DNA of 64,000 nucleotides from Lepraria neglecta (Eukaryota; Ascomycota; Lecanoromycetes; Lecanorales; Stereocaulaceae): NCBI GenBank assembly GCA_033220425.1, contig CM065652.1:2666001-2730000 (forward strand), in the 5' to 3' direction. Of this stretch, positions 1 to 11,798 are shown piece by piece. The notes under the pieces are model-generated. The model saw only the letters and a program-made list of their open reading frames with translations, was not told where the DNA came from and searched no databases. The translations under genes and the position numbers were made by a program. How positions within the stretch are numbered: the stretch's first letter is position 1; each line of letters begins with the position of its first letter.

Positions 1-2772
1 TCGACATGAAGATGCTTGACAAGCTCATTGGGATTGCGTCTCAGTGCAGGAGGCGAGATTCTCCTCAATGACTCGATATTGCCCGGATGTCCGTGAGTTC
101 CGCCTCCGAGAATCTGAAGTTTTCCATTTATATTCTCTCCACGTAGTCTAGGTAGGCTTCAAGTTTCGGGAATGGACTCGATATATTGCTGACCGGCTCT
201 TCTGTGTGGACAGGTCCGAGTGATCGATGACGAAGCACTGGAGATTATAGGGTAGGTTAGACTAGATTTTGAGGTCGAGAAGAATTTGATCCTGGCATCA
301 TTGCGAGAGTGCAACGATTCTATGACGGCTGAGGTTTTCGGTACCGGGGAGGAAATTGGAGAGTGTGAGCCGCATGAACAATCTAAGGTACCAGGCTTGT
401 TGATATAGGAATGAAGATTACGGAGCCAGATGCGACCTGTCTATGGCTAGCTTGGAACACTCCTTCCATATCAATAGTGTCGATGAGATGTGTTGTAGGC
501 CTGAGTAAGGCATTTTCGACGCTACTATCGTACCACGTCTGACCATCCGGAATGTTATATTAGTGCATTGTGCTTGCTTTTGTTGAAGCTGAAAAATGCC
601 GATATTGTCTTTGTGTGAGTTATGTAGGCTCCTTAGGTAACAAAGTGTGTTACCTAGAGATCGGGTGTTATCTATGAATAAACAATGGGTTTCAAAGCTC
701 GGAATTGCTGTACAAGACTTGTTGATCTCTTCGTGAGAAATTAAGAGTCTTAGATGGGTTGGGTAGCCGTGACTGCAATGAGTATAGATCTTTAAAGAGG
801 CGGGCAAAAGTGGAAGTTTTGTTCTGATACTTCGCTAAAATAGTTGAGGGTAAAGAGGTTTAACGAGAAGCTGCCTTACTCTGCTCCCTGCGGGAATGTT
901 GAGATGCGTTTGGAGGTGCACTTGACTAGCGGGGCGATCCATCTTCTCAATAGACTCTGGATGGTACCCTAGATATTACCTTCGTAAAAGTGCCTGTTGC
1001 CTTCATGACATGAAGTCCTGACGTAGAGATGGTGGCTAAGATGCCATGTTGCGACCATATAGTGATGTAGAAAAAGATTACCCGGAGAGTAATATTGAGT
1101 GGTTCAGATGAGTATGCAGGCTTAAAAACCTCTGGAAAAGTCTCTCTGTTCGCATTTTCGCCAATCAGGCACCAGAAGGACAGGCTTTCTGATGCTGTCT
1201 ACATGAAAAGCTACCTCGAAGGATCTTCGGTGCATTGCATTAGTAATCCAGTGCACTGTTCCTAATGGCGAGACATGAGATTCCGAACTCCTTGGCCTGA
1301 ACATGGAGGTTTTCGATGGATCTCCTTGAATACTTCCGCGTTAGCAATGCGTCAGCAACGAGTCTAGTTCTAGGAGAAGTGTGGACAGACCGGCAACATT
1401 TTCAGCTTACCTACGGCTTTCGAGCCAATATATAACATCCTCTGAACCTAGTCTACATTATGTTTTTCAGATGGGCATGATTCTAGCGCACGTTGGCAAT
1501 CGGCGAAATCACATTGGATAAAATGATACACACGTTACCAGCGCTCTCGCATTTCGAACATATAATTATTTCTGGGCAGAAGTAGTGAATGGATGCGAGG
1601 ATCGACAACTGAGCACGAAGAAACCAGAAATGCAAGTCGAACTTATGCTCGGCGATATGTAACATAAAAGCCAGGAATCCTCGATTGGCGTGGCGAGGCT
1701 GCGTGCACGGGATGTGACGAAAGTAATCTTTGAACTGGGTGTCCAACGTTGTCAATGCAAGCTTATACGACCAATACCTATCTTTGGAATGATGAGAACT
1801 GTGCTTACTTTTGACTAGTTGCCTTATTAACTGACGACCGTTGGAGGCCCAATCACGATAAAAGGGGATGAGGCGTGCTAAGAAGGGACCCGAGCATTCC
1901 TTAGGGAGCTTGATCATAGGAACCCAATGAAATTCGCGAAAAGGGGAGGTAACACTCCCGGCAGCCATACGGGCTTGGTTCGGTAAGACTGGAGGGTAGA
2001 GTTGCAATTTTGGAGGTACCAATGTATAAATTGTCGTGGCACTGTGGAAGAGAATGCAAGTTTGGCGGAGAGAGATTCTTCTATGTCGGCGGCCGAAGAT
2101 GAACTTTGTAGTTCGAGTACTCAATGTTGAAAAGAATTCCTTCTATGCACAGAAGATATTAATGATTCTACCGTCTGAAAAGCTGAAGAGTCTTGTTAGT
2201 GTGCCGGAAGTATCTACATCGAGGCCACAGACTCTGTTCCGGTCTTCTCCAGATTCAAAAACTGACCTCTGAAGGCTAAAGAACTTTGTTAAGCTCCCCT
2301 TGGGTATGGCTACCTTTCAATTCTAGCATCGTGGATTTGACCACTCCTCCAACTATCATAACAAGATGAGTCGGGGTCCGGGACGTCATCTCCGAGTGTT
2401 ATGACCATATTCTCTTCCTCATCGCTGATGACGACCTCGTCTCTCTTTCGGCTTCCTCAAGACAACACTGAGCGCAATTCCAGAGAGATTAAACTCCCCT
2501 CTCAGCCCCAAGGGAGCAGTCCACAGATGTTTGTCATTGGATCTCCCTTCGCATGCTTTATCTGCTCCTCAATGGTGATTCGTCTCAATTCACGAAACTC
2601 ATCCTTTGCGACAGCTATTTCCCGAAGCCATGAATATTTCTAGTCCTCCACATCATAATTGTTATGTTCGAATTGCTCCCATTGCTCTTTGAGAGAGACA
2701 TTGTCCAGTAAATCCCACCCGAACTCGAAATTTATCTAAGAAGCGTCAGCAATAGCCATGGTTTTACTGGCT
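1..2772. other. Gene-poor stretch with one unassigned open frame
   Basis: I see no recognisable gene here. The longest open frame lies on the minus strand (1483-2124, about 213 codons). It has no family motif I know, and its middle part, rich in His, Phe and Leu, could be one exon of an unknown gene or chance. The rest holds only short overlapping frames on both strands without domain signatures. Confidence 0.4.
1483..2124 (-). CDS. Unassigned open frame (possible hypothetical protein)
   Basis: This is an uninterrupted minus-strand frame of about 213 codons with an ATG start. I recognise no domain. The second half contains basic and aromatic stretches (for example HHSKDRYWSYKLALTTLDTQ) but no signal peptide, membrane segment or catalytic motif. 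It is long for a chance frame in DNA of this composition, yet nothing around it supports a gene model, so it may be an exon remnant or noise. Confidence 0.2.
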   Translation of the reverse strand: MSTRTTKFIFGRRHRRISLRQTCILFHSATTIYTLVPPKLQLYPPVLPNQARMAAGSVTSPFREFHWVPMIKLPKECSGPFLARLIPFYRDWASNGRQLIRQLVKSKHSSHHSKDRYWSYKLALTTLDTQFKDYFRHIPCTQPRHANRGFLAFMLHIAEHKFDLHFWFLRAQLSILASIHYFCPEIIICSKCESAGNVCIILSNVISPIANVR

Positions 2773-3765
2773 TCAATTACGCTCGTTAAACTCTTGTAGG
2801 GTAGCCGGAAAGAGTTTGAAGACACCATTTCTTGGAGGATCCGGTCCCTTGACATGAAAAAGGCATTTCTCCGGCACGTTCAGATTTCGCAGAGCTTTGA
2901 ATTGGCTCAAGTCCAATCGAGAGCCATCATGATAAGGCGATTCAGTGTCTATGCACTCACCTATCATCAGCCTGACCAAGGTGTCCTGAATCGGCCTGAG
3001 ACCGCTTGCGGCACGAGCACGCGAGATTGGGGAGTTCATCCTCTTGTTGAAGAAACGTGCGCCGGTGATTTCTTCGTGTCCCGGGATTTTACATTAGAGG
3101 ACTTGCAAGGCTGTAGTCTGCTCTACCAGCTGTGCTAGCATTTCTGCTGGCACGTGGAAAAAGCCATTTAGATCTAAAGTCAACAAGTGCGTTGCTTTTC
3201 GTTGTGTTCTGCCAACCAACGCCTCGTTCTTGGCATGGACGTTCAGAGCATTGACTTGAATATTGTCGACGTTTTCTAGTTGCATGAATTGGAGGGTATC
3301 GTTGATGGTCGTGCATTGATCGTATAATGTCACAGTGCACAGCAGCGGCATAGAATTGACCTCGAGGAATCCTAGGTTGAAGTGATGGCATTCAGCATTA
3401 CCTCCCTCGAGTTCCAGGGAATGTAGACTGGGAAGCTTCGCAAGAAGCTCCTTTGCCCGGTGACTGTTTTCCCTAGCCATCCTTTCATTCTCATCTCTCT
3501 ATCCTAGTCGCAAATGGTGGACTAGAGGCCCAATGTTTGGTCGTTTCTGAATGCTGCGCTGGAACAGCTCCAACTTCCTCAAAGAGGACGAACCCGGCCA
3601 TGCTCTCCTCAGATCGACATCGCGACAGATGTATGGCCTCGTAAGGATGTTGAGGCGGCAGTTGGCGAGTGCTAGCGCATAAAGAGATTCTTCGCCGTGG
3701 ATATGTGGGAAGACTCGGTGAAGAATGTCGTCAGGCAAGTCGCTGATTTGCATCTTATCGGCCAT
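2773..3765 (-). pseudogene. F-box protein gene interrupted by two in-frame stops
   Basis: The N-terminus carries an F-box (ISDLPDDILHRVFPHI, about residues 7-22). F-box proteins recruit targets to SCF ubiquitin ligases through Skp1. The downstream part looks like the degenerate leucine-rich substrate-binding region usual in fungal F-box proteins (for example LPSLHSLELEGG). Three open segments, 3765-3502, 3498-3097 and 3093-2773, are all in one reading frame. They are separated only by a TAG at 3499-3501 and a TAA at 3094-3096, with no intron signals needed. Both stops are one C-to-T change from Gln codons. The gene therefore looks recently inactivated rather than ancient. It is a host gene; a short truncated F-box peptide could still be made from the first segment. 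Confidence 0.65.
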
Positions 3766-6286
3766 GGGGACTAGGATATCTATATAGCCAATATGAGAGA
3801 CCGGTAGGGGATTGAAACCCTCGACTGGGGTATTCGGCCCGTTGGTAACGCGTAATCTCCTCCCACGCCGACTTCCGAGGCGCTCTCTTTTGCTATCTCA
3901 AAATATCGCATAAGTGTATTCAATTCGATTTAGTGATTATCAGAGTGGAAGCTAAGCTATCATCAGATATGGTTTTACGGATATTACTCAGGGCGATAGC
4001 ATTGAAACTAATTGCAAACATGTAGCGCTACATTCAACGACGCCAAACATTCAAATCTCACTATTCTTCCGATAGCAAATGCTCCAACGAGCCCAAGTCT
4101 CTTGGATGTTCACGTCACGTTGATGTGCTTGAAAATGCACGCTTCACTTTGTTAGGGAGCGTAACATCGCGGACCAGCTTTCCCGCTTTGGCCTTTACTG
4201 GGTCCGAGTCGAGTCTGAACTTTAGATCGGCGAGTATAGCCATCAAACTGAAATATGCACAGGTATCCGAGTTTCTAATAGCTTCAGCCACAGTAAGCTG
4301 TTGGATGTTCATCTATCTGTAGCTCATGTCGCCCCTTACGTCATCCTCTATTCATCAGTCAGTCAGAAGAGGCTCTACTCTGGGGCCACAGCACATTTAG
4401 TCATACTTTCGTACTTAGTGTTGAAGTCTTCTGTGTGTGTAAACTTCTGAAGTCAGCTCCAAATCTCACACCAATGACGAGAGTAGCTTACCTCATGTAG
4501 AAGTGTTACACTTGCTATGGAATCGAAGACGCCATGGTCTGACAGCGTAGAAAAGTCCTGGTTTGGAGGGAACTTGAGTATTGATCTCTTCGGAGTATTG
4601 ATCACTAAATTACAGAGCTTACAGATTGGATTCTTAGCCACTACACGAACGTTTTTCATCAATCAGAGCGGTGAACTCACTGGTTCTTCCCTGGGGCAGG
4701 GCCATCATCTTGTTCGATGTATGTTTCGCCCAAAGTGTACATCTTCCCAAGCTTTTTCAGGTCCTTACACCCTTAGTCTCTGGATGCCTTCGTATGTGAT
4801 TCAGGTTACCCACCCATTCCTGATCCGCTCCAAGAGTCCTTTTAGAGTTTGGATTCTGATCGTCCTCTACGTCAGGCACTAAGGTTCATCGTTATCCTGG
4901 CTCTTCATCATCGTCATCTCAGTATACTCGTACATCCGAGGCCTTTCGATCGCCGATGAGCTTTGCACATGCCACGCCGCTCTCGACAACTACATGATGG
5001 TGAGCAATTTTGGTATCATGAGGAATGGGCAACTCACGGTCAACTTCCTCAAAGGTCGTCGTATCTGACCTGGGTTGCATGAATAGACGCTGAAATACAG
5101 CTGCTTGGTTGGTATCGGCCTGATTGTTAAGTCTCACACTAGCTCTTGTAGCCATCAGTTTGAACTCGGTATCGGTGCGCTTAAGATCATCAGGCCCGAA
5201 CGCCCTATTGCATGTTTGATCGTACCAGTATGTTAGAGCTTGACAAGGCTTTAAAAAGGATCAGTGCAATTGCCAAGCAGTACTGGAAAAGAATAAACGG
5301 GAGCATGACTGTAGCGCTGCTGGATGCGGTCGACAGGTCGTAGTATCGATTGATATTGAAGACGGAAACTTGGGCAGGTGAGCGAATCCAGTGTAGAATT
5401 AGGGGCAAATTTCGCTTCGAGCGACGGTCTTTTTAAGCAATAACTCTCTATGCGTAATGGAATACATCGTAGCTCCAATTCGCCATATGCTGTTGTTCTT
5501 TTATCAGGACACATAACAAGAAGACCATAGTGGGTGACTACTGATGTACGGGCAAGCGAGTTGTAAAGGAAGAGGCTGTACTCACGTAAGCTGTGACCCT
5601 CTAGGCTAATGAGTCTTGAGACAATACCCGGAACAACGTGTGAAACTCACGAGTTGTACTAGAGCCTTGGTTCTAGCTGAAATACCTTCAAAGCTGACAG
5701 ACTGCAAGTTAGTCATGATACAGTGCAAACAAAGTGCGTTTGTGGATGCTGATTTTCGGTTTTCTTTTGACGGTGGTATCCAAGCACCGCTGGCTCAACT
5801 TCGACAAGACAGTCTCAGGGGTATGTCCACTTTGTCAAGACTGCACCGCTATGTCAGTGAGTCACTTGAACGTCAACGATGGCCACTACTTCCCACGTTC
5901 CTGATAGTTGACGTTTCAAAAGATCCTGCTTTACAGTGATCCCTCTAGCAAAACGTCCATCCACACCACTCCTGTGTCCAATTATTAAAAGCCGTCTAAG
6001 ACTATCTCTGAGATCGAGACACGTATTTCAAGTAGGGAATGTCGGCCAAACGTAGCACGACACGAGCACGGCATTTATTGTGGACAGTAACTTGAGGCTC
6101 GGCATCAGACCACGGCGAACCCGCTACGCCGAGCGCAAGGAGCCAGTATATTGATGAAGTGAGTCCTGTCGTGGGACTAAGCTCACGTGGCATCGCTGTG
6201 TCATAAGGGTGGACATGATCGTGCACTACCAGGAGGATTTCAGCCGCAACCAGCCCTGGTGCCAAGACTCCGCTGGCCGCCGCTTA
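3766..6286. other. Gene-poor stretch with weak minus-strand coding signal
   Basis: No complete gene is visible. A coding-like fragment on the minus strand (about 4919-5256) is listed separately. Plus-strand frames at 4517-4882 and 5616-5939 have no recognisable features. Just left of the transposon, a minus-strand frame (6002-6265) contains AEPQVTVHNKC after a hydrophobic stretch. This resembles the start of a small secreted protein, but it is too short to call. Confidence 0.35.
4919..5256 (-). pseudogene. Unidentified coding-like fragment
   Basis: The minus-strand frame reads through YWYDQTCNRAF and then about 100 residues to a stop at 4919. The composition looks protein-like: balanced, with charged and aromatic residues and clusters such as TTTFEEVDRELPIP. 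Upstream, the neighbouring frame (5514-5251) ends right where this one begins, which suggests a frameshift or a missed intron in a larger gene. I do not recognise the family. Confidence 0.25.
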
Positions 6287-6321
6287 CTGTTGACCGTACA
6301 TACAAAAAGTCGAAAACTCGG
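6287..6321. repeat. Left terminal inverted repeat of transposon
   Basis: All 35 bases match the reverse complement of 8446-8480. A TA duplication precedes it at 6285-6286. Confidence 0.85.
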
Positions 6322-6711
6322 GTGCAACACCAACAAGGCGCTACCGAGTGGGGCACCGTTGGTGGGGTGATGCTTCTCCACCCTCCGTATGGCCGAATTC
6401 TTCCACGTCGCCGTCGCTGTCGCTAGAGAAGATATAAGAACTCTATAGAGAAATTTGCAGAGACTAAATTGCAACTGCGCCGTCCTTCGAATACACTCAA
6501 ATTTTGGTGCAAAAGGAGGACATCCAAGTAACTATTTTCTGCCTATTGCGCTTTGAAACCTGTATAAGCAAATCGCTAACCATTTATCTCTTCTTCAGAC
6601 GCCTATAACTACTCCTACAGATAAATCTATATATCCTCCCTACCTCTCCCTCTCTTCCCTGATCCAGGATACCCGGCGGACAGCCCCGCAAGAGCTTAGA
6701 AGCATATAAAG

Positions 6712-7017
6712 ATGAGATTCTTCAATAGGTGCAAGACGATATCAAAATCGACACCATTCCTAAGATGTCTCAATACTGTATATCCTGGCGCTGACGTCAG
6801 AAAGACTACGCTGAAGAAGCATCTGAAAGAATGGGAAGCCTATAAGTACGATAAGATCGATTGGTCGCTGGTGACCGTCGCCTACATTAAGGACCTTTTC
6901 TATAGACGTATCTATAAAGATGATAAGATACTGGCTATGCTGGCGCGGGATAGGAAGGGTAAGACGAAGAAGGGCAAGAACATGAGACCTCGAGACCTTA
7001 GCATCTGCTTACATTAA
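6712..7017 (+). pseudogene. Transposon-internal open frame, possible DNA-binding remnant
   Basis: This 101-codon frame lies inside the TA-flanked element. It contains LKKHLKEWEAYKYDKIDW followed by a basic C-terminus rich in Lys and Arg. The pattern of a helical segment ending in 'LKEW' resembles N-terminal helix-turn-helix/Clr5-like domains common in fungal repeat-associated proteins. Similar-looking residues occur upstream in another frame, so the original protein was probably longer and is broken. I see no transposase catalytic motif, and assignment to the element's own transposase is not supported. Confidence 0.3.
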
Positions 7018-7730
7018 AACCCTCCGCAATAAGTAGATAGCAGGGCTGGACGATTTTATGCAACGACATGTCTGCTAGAAAGACGCTTCTCTAAGTTCTC
7101 TGAAGCTACTATAAGCTGTTGAAGAAACTCCGCGATCTAACGTTCCTAAGCAGTATAAGCGTCATACGTCGAAATTGTCAATAGACAACCCACCGCGGAA
7201 GATACAAATTTCAACTCGGGCAAAAAGACGAGCTGAGCAGGATTCTTCAACAAAATCCTAGGGGTTGGCGGTGGTGATATAGCTTATAGTACGTAACACT
7301 AAGTACACTGCCTTTATTGGTGAAGCTAAGAGGCGTACCGAGCAGCAGGGCTAGTCGCTAAATGACCTCGTCGTCGCCGCATCGAGAATTCAATATTCTC
7401 ACTATTTTGATCCACAAGCATATTCAACATATTTGACTATCTGTATTTAAAGCTTTCTCTTGGAGGTACATCATATCGAACTTTCTGTTGCAATCCGTTG
7501 CTTGATTGCTTTCTATGCGATTCCAGAAGCTTGTTGCTAGCCGTTCTTTGTCTGTTTTGACCATATATGGGGCCCTGGGGGCCCCCATTAGCTAGATATC
7601 CTTCCTAGCCTATTGCCACATTGTAACACTTTCTCTCACCAAAATACCACCAAAATCAGGTAACCCCAAAGTACCTACAAGATCACTGATCTCTCGCAAT
7701 ATTCCTATATAGCCATCCTACATAGTCACT

Positions 7731-7810
7731 CATTCAAACATCAACAACATCATTCAAACACCAACAACATCATTCAAACATCAACAACATCATTCAAACA
7801 TCAAAAACAT
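7731..7810. repeat. Four-copy 20-bp tandem repeat
   Basis: Four consecutive 20-base units of CATTCAAACATCAACAACAT occupy 7731-7810, with one substitution in each of units two and four. It lies within the DNA transposon. There are no spacers, so it is a minisatellite and not a CRISPR array. Confidence 0.9.
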
Positions 7811-8142
7811 CATTCTCACTGTCTCCGACTGCTTGATTTCCACCAGTCACACGTCTCACCTTCCGCTCCGCCCGCCAGCGTCGTCCCATTGGTCCCAGCC
7901 ACCGACGTCGCCGGCCAGGGACCCCCACCGCATACCGCATACTCACCGGCGCCGCATGCCACATACGCCACCAAGCCGCGTCCCAGGCCCAGTCCAAATT
8001 TTTTTTTGCAACTGGACCTGGGTACGCATTAGCAAGCAATCAATCAAACAAGCCAATAAGCAAATAAGCGCATAATTATATAGTCAGCAGAATTTTTTTT
8101 GTCTTCAGCGCAGCGCTCAGCGTTACCACAATATTATTATTC

Positions 8143-8215
8143 ATATAGCAGATTCGAACCCAGGAGCTTTTGCCACTGACATTTGCGTCGCGATTCTGCC
8201 GCTAAACTACAGCAC
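8143..8215 (-). repeat. tRNA-like sequence, probably a SINE head or tRNA relic
   Basis: On the minus strand an A-box-like element (TAGTTTAGCGG) and a B box (GGTTCGAATCT) are spaced as in a tRNA gene, giving the internal RNA polymerase III promoter arrangement. The acceptor stem does not close: the 5' GTGCTGT has no partner after the T arm. It is therefore unlikely to be a working tRNA. It sits inside the transposon and is followed (minus direction) by A/T-rich sequence with an A-run, as in tRNA-derived SINEs. Confidence 0.45.
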
Positions 8216-8445
8216 TCATTAGATGTCGGAGCAGTATTTGAACATACATGGATTTGTCGACGGTTGCCACCGATGGCTTCAGCTCTGCGCCATCGCCACC
8301 TACGTACCTGAGACTCCACCAGAGCCACCTACGCACAAGAAGCAACTACAGATAGAGCTATAGGGTGTCTGGGCAGCGCGTTGTAGACGTAGACATGTAA
8401 ATATGCAAATATGCATGCAAATTTGGCGGTGCTCGGCAGACTTGG

Positions 8446-8480
8446 CCGAGTTTTCGACTTTTTGTATGTACGGTCAACAG
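8446..8480. repeat. Right terminal inverted repeat of transposon
   Basis: This is a perfect 35-base inverted copy of 6287-6321. A TA duplication follows at 8481-8482. Confidence 0.85.
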
Positions 8481-8545
8481 TACCGCAGCTAGCGTTTAAA
8501 CATTGCGACCAACAGGAGAAATAGACGCACCCCACACGCACGAGC

Positions 8546-9110
8546 TTGGAACGCACCTCGCTGCCAGCATCTTCCCGCTGCACTGAAGCAACGAGAATAT
8601 CAATTCGTGAAACATCAACAGCTGCTATTCTGGCAAGAACTGTCCAGGATTTTGCCCAGGCTTTGAGCCAGGTCATTGCCGCTGGCAAGGCAGCCACAGG
8701 AAGTTTGCTAAACAACGATGCCCTTGTCACAGTTGCTACCCTTATCACCTGGATAGTCTATGAAGAAGCGTTTGTCCAATTTTCCCGGATACGCCAACTC
8801 CGACGCAATTTGTAATTCCAGCCAGCGACATCACAACAACATCCATTATAGAGTCCTCAACCTTTCCTCCAGACGATTGAAGGCCATACTGCTTGAACTG
8901 TGGCGGTAATGCCGGCAACTTCAACTGCAAAGGAGTCCCCACCAACAACAATCAATGGCAAGGATGCCCATCATATGACAAACCACCTTTGCCGAACAGG
9001 CTTTTCCCAAATCAGCAGGCATTCCTCGATGCACAAAATGCTCTTAATGACCTTGGAACCCTACCTCGATGAAAATGGCGATCAGCAAAACACGGCTGAA
9101 GCTTAATAAA
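8546..9110 (+). pseudogene. Fragment of a secreted Cys-rich protein
   Basis: Immediately right of the transposon, an Ala-rich helical segment (8546-8815) is followed in another frame by a short Cys-Gly pattern (NCGGNAGNFNCKGV). This resembles the C-terminal tail of large extracellular proteins seen in filamentous fungi. Only a 3' part is recognisable and it is broken. I do not assign a function. Confidence 0.3.
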
Positions 9111-9420
9111 GCTGAAGCAAACCTGTGGCCATGATGAGGGCTGTTTCATCGTTTAGGCATCCAGTGTCCCGCAGGATCTTCTCTCTGGATCGGCGAGCTG
9201 AAGGATTCGAAGGAATGACCATCGCGGGGCAAAGAATCGGACCCAACCACATCTGAATTTGGGACTCGATCATAACACCATTTCCCTCCGGCGGCAGGCG
9301 CAGACTTGTTTATCTCATGATAAGGTCGCCCACTTACACCTGCAGCGACCCTTTCTCAGTGATAGATCGATAGCAAGTTACATTTCCTAGCTCTTCACTA
9401 CCATAATAGGCTCAATTGGC

Positions 9421-10632
9421 ATGGCTTCTCAGGAGACGGAGGTTTCAGCTCTTATCGACACCCTCCGAGACTCCTTGCCGCAAAAGGGTTCCGATGGATC
9501 GTACAATCGTGAGCAGCTAAAGGACGTTGCTGAGCGATTGAGCATTGCGCTTGAGACACCTGGCGAGACTTGTCAGCGAGTAACCTACTATGTAGGACTT
9601 CTCAGTACCCAGACAAATTAGAAAGGCGTCACTAATCCAGTGCCATCCTCTTTCAGCCTCTCCGGACCACCATCGTCCGCATCGCAACTCGATTAAACAT
9701 CCTCAACATCCTCATCGACAGCAATGGCCCAATCAGCGGCAAAGAGCTCTCGCACAAAGTGGGTGCCGATCACTTACTCCTCATCCGGCTCATGAGGTTC
9801 CTCGTAGCTATGCATGTCGTTGGAGAAGCTGGTGTAGACAGCTACGTAGCGACTACCATCACCAGGCACCTAACGATCCCGAAACTGGAGGCGGGTACCA
9901 AGCACACCTACGATATCGTCTGCATGGCTGCGAAGCAGCTGGACCCCTTTTTGGCCAAGACGGGGTATAAGAACCCCAATGATCCTAAGCACTGCGCTTT
10001 TCAAGACGCGTTTCATACCGAGGAAAACCTGTTCGAGTGGTTCCCAAAGCATCCTGAGTATCTTAACAACTTCAACCTGTACATGACGGGTCAGCGAGAC
10101 GGGCGTGCTAATTGGATTGATTTTTTCCCGCTGGAGGAGCAGCTTGCGAAGGGGTTTGAGGGAGGGGATGATGCTGTCATGCTTGTTGACATCGGCGGCG
10201 CACGTGGCCACGAAGTAGAGAACATCAAGAATAGGTATCCTCATCTGCCTGGGAGATTCATACTTCAAGACTTGCCGGAAACGGTCAAGCAGGCTCTTCC
10301 TGTCAAGGGCATGGAAGCTATGGAGCACGATTTCTTCACGCCGCAGCCGATCAAGGGTAAGACTTCACTACCGAAATTCCAATAACCGCCTTCGAGCTGA
10401 TTGAGGTCTCCTAGGAGCACGAGCATACTACCTCCGCAACATAATGCACGACTGGCCAGACTCGAAATGCCAACAAATCCTCTCCCAGACAAAAGCAGCA
10501 ATGAAACCCGGCTATTCGAAAATTATCCTCAACGAGCTCGTTCTCCCCGACAAAGGAATGAGTCTGACAGCAGCGCAACTTGACATCACCATGATGACAG
10601 TCTTGGCTGCCACAGAGCGAACGGAAAGGTAG
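9421..10632 (+). CDS. SAM-dependent O-methyltransferase, C-terminally shortened
   Basis: Three exons (9421-9579, 9657-10356, 10415-10632) give about 358 residues of a fungal class O-methyltransferase, an enzyme family that methylates hydroxyls of small metabolites. The N-terminal dimerisation/winged-helix region is present. SAM-binding motif I is VDIGGARGHE (canonical VDxGGGxGH), with QDLP further on. The catalytic His lies in IMHDWPDSKC. The frame stops at TAG 10630-10632 just after ERTER. The same frame then continues with WRELIDSVGLRIEKIW to a stop at 10729-10731, which is the normal family C-terminus. About 33 residues are therefore lost. A CAG-to-TAG change would explain this. The last helices normally contribute to the active-site lid, so activity is doubtful. 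No other pathway gene is adjacent. Confidence 0.8.
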
Positions 10633-10732
10633 TGGCGAGAACTGATCGACTCTGTGGGCTTGAGGATTGAGAAGATTTGGACGAAGGTGGAGGAGGAGGA
10701 GGAGAGTATTATTGAGTTGGTTCCGAAATAGT

Positions 10733-11798
10733 CGTGGAATGATGGTGGAGAGAGCGTGAACTGGTGACGTGTCTGAGGTTCTATTTCGTTCTGTCGGTTG
10801 TACATAGACGTATAAGGTAGCTAGAAAGGAGATTTTGAAGTGGAATATTACTGAACATGAAGAATTCTGATGACAGAAATTCATTCACGCCTTGCGATCA
10901 TCTGAAACTAGATCCGGCTTTTCTCCTGCTTTCATTCCTACCCAGCATCGTGCTTAATTCCACCGCACGTCCCGAAGCAGGAGTCAAAGGTGTAAGTACC
11001 ATAGACATCTTGGTGAAACTGAAGCACTTTCAATACACCCCACTTCCGGCTCATCGCTATCTATTGCTTGGTACCAAGAATTGCTCATGATAAGAAATAA
11101 CAGGTCATGCCATTGGCTGAGAATAGGGTTCATGTATTTGGATAGGCTTTCTGCCCCAATATGAATCAATGAATAGAAGACGCGTTGCCGGGAGTCAATC
11201 ATTGATTGGTGGTATTCTAAACCTGTGGATAGTCATAGGTTGCTCAGTTGCCAAGTCCATCGAAAATGGTGGGAGGTTGATTAAGAATCTGCTGGCTAAA
11301 TCTGCGAAGAAGTGATACAAATAACTCATCACATAATTTCCATATCATGTTTCTCAAGGATCATTCAGAGGAGAGACAATTCAGCACCCTACAGTTTCGA
11401 CATCATGATCAGCTGCGAATGATATGGGATCGAACGAATTTGGCAATCTGATAACACTTCCTTCACAGACCATCCTCACAAACTCATTATTACAAATATC
11501 GCGCCCATTGCCACCGCCCCCTCATGGCAACACGAAGCCTAGTGAGTCACCCCGACCCAGATTCACATAGAGAATCGACACATCAGACCGCCAACACCGA
11601 CGAATAGCATGGACTATCTATCTTTGCACAGGACAGTAGTAGGTTTCAAATATACTGCTCATTGAACATAAGGGCCCTAAACTCCTAACTTTGGAGACCA
11701 ACTTCCTCTGGACGACCAGGTTTCCTCATACTATCGATATAGATAAATCCACACCTGCAGGACGCTTATCAGTCCGCCCGCGCGAGATTTGAGACGAG
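10733..11798. other. Intergenic stretch
   Basis: I see no gene, repeat or structured element here. Short frames on both strands lack motifs. Confidence 0.4.

Larger units (their letters stand above)
6287..8480. mobile_element. DNA transposon with TA target duplication (Tc1/mariner-like)
   Basis: The element is bounded by perfect inverted repeats of 35 bp (6287-6321 and 8446-8480), which begin CTGTTGACCGTACATACAAA. A TA dinucleotide flanks both ends (6285-6286 and 8481-8482), the target duplication typical of the Tc1/mariner superfamily, including fungal Fot1/pogo types. The 2194-bp length fits an autonomous element, but I find no intact transposase with a DDE/DDD pattern. The only sizeable frame is at 6712-7017. 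Perfect terminal repeats around a decayed interior suggest either recent movement by a transposase made elsewhere or gene conversion. The interior also holds a 20-bp tandem repeat and a tRNA-like sequence, so other elements may have inserted into it. Confidence 0.8.

Noticed and set aside
5616-5939. Plus-strand frame of 107 codons
   Set aside because: No domain, no splice context and no family pattern; probably chance.
7731-7810. Regular repeat that might be a CRISPR array
   Set aside because: The 20-base units are directly adjacent without spacers, and the DNA is fungal; it is a minisatellite.
8143-8215. A functional tRNA gene
   Set aside because: A and B boxes are present, but the acceptor stem does not pair and the anticodon arm is poor.
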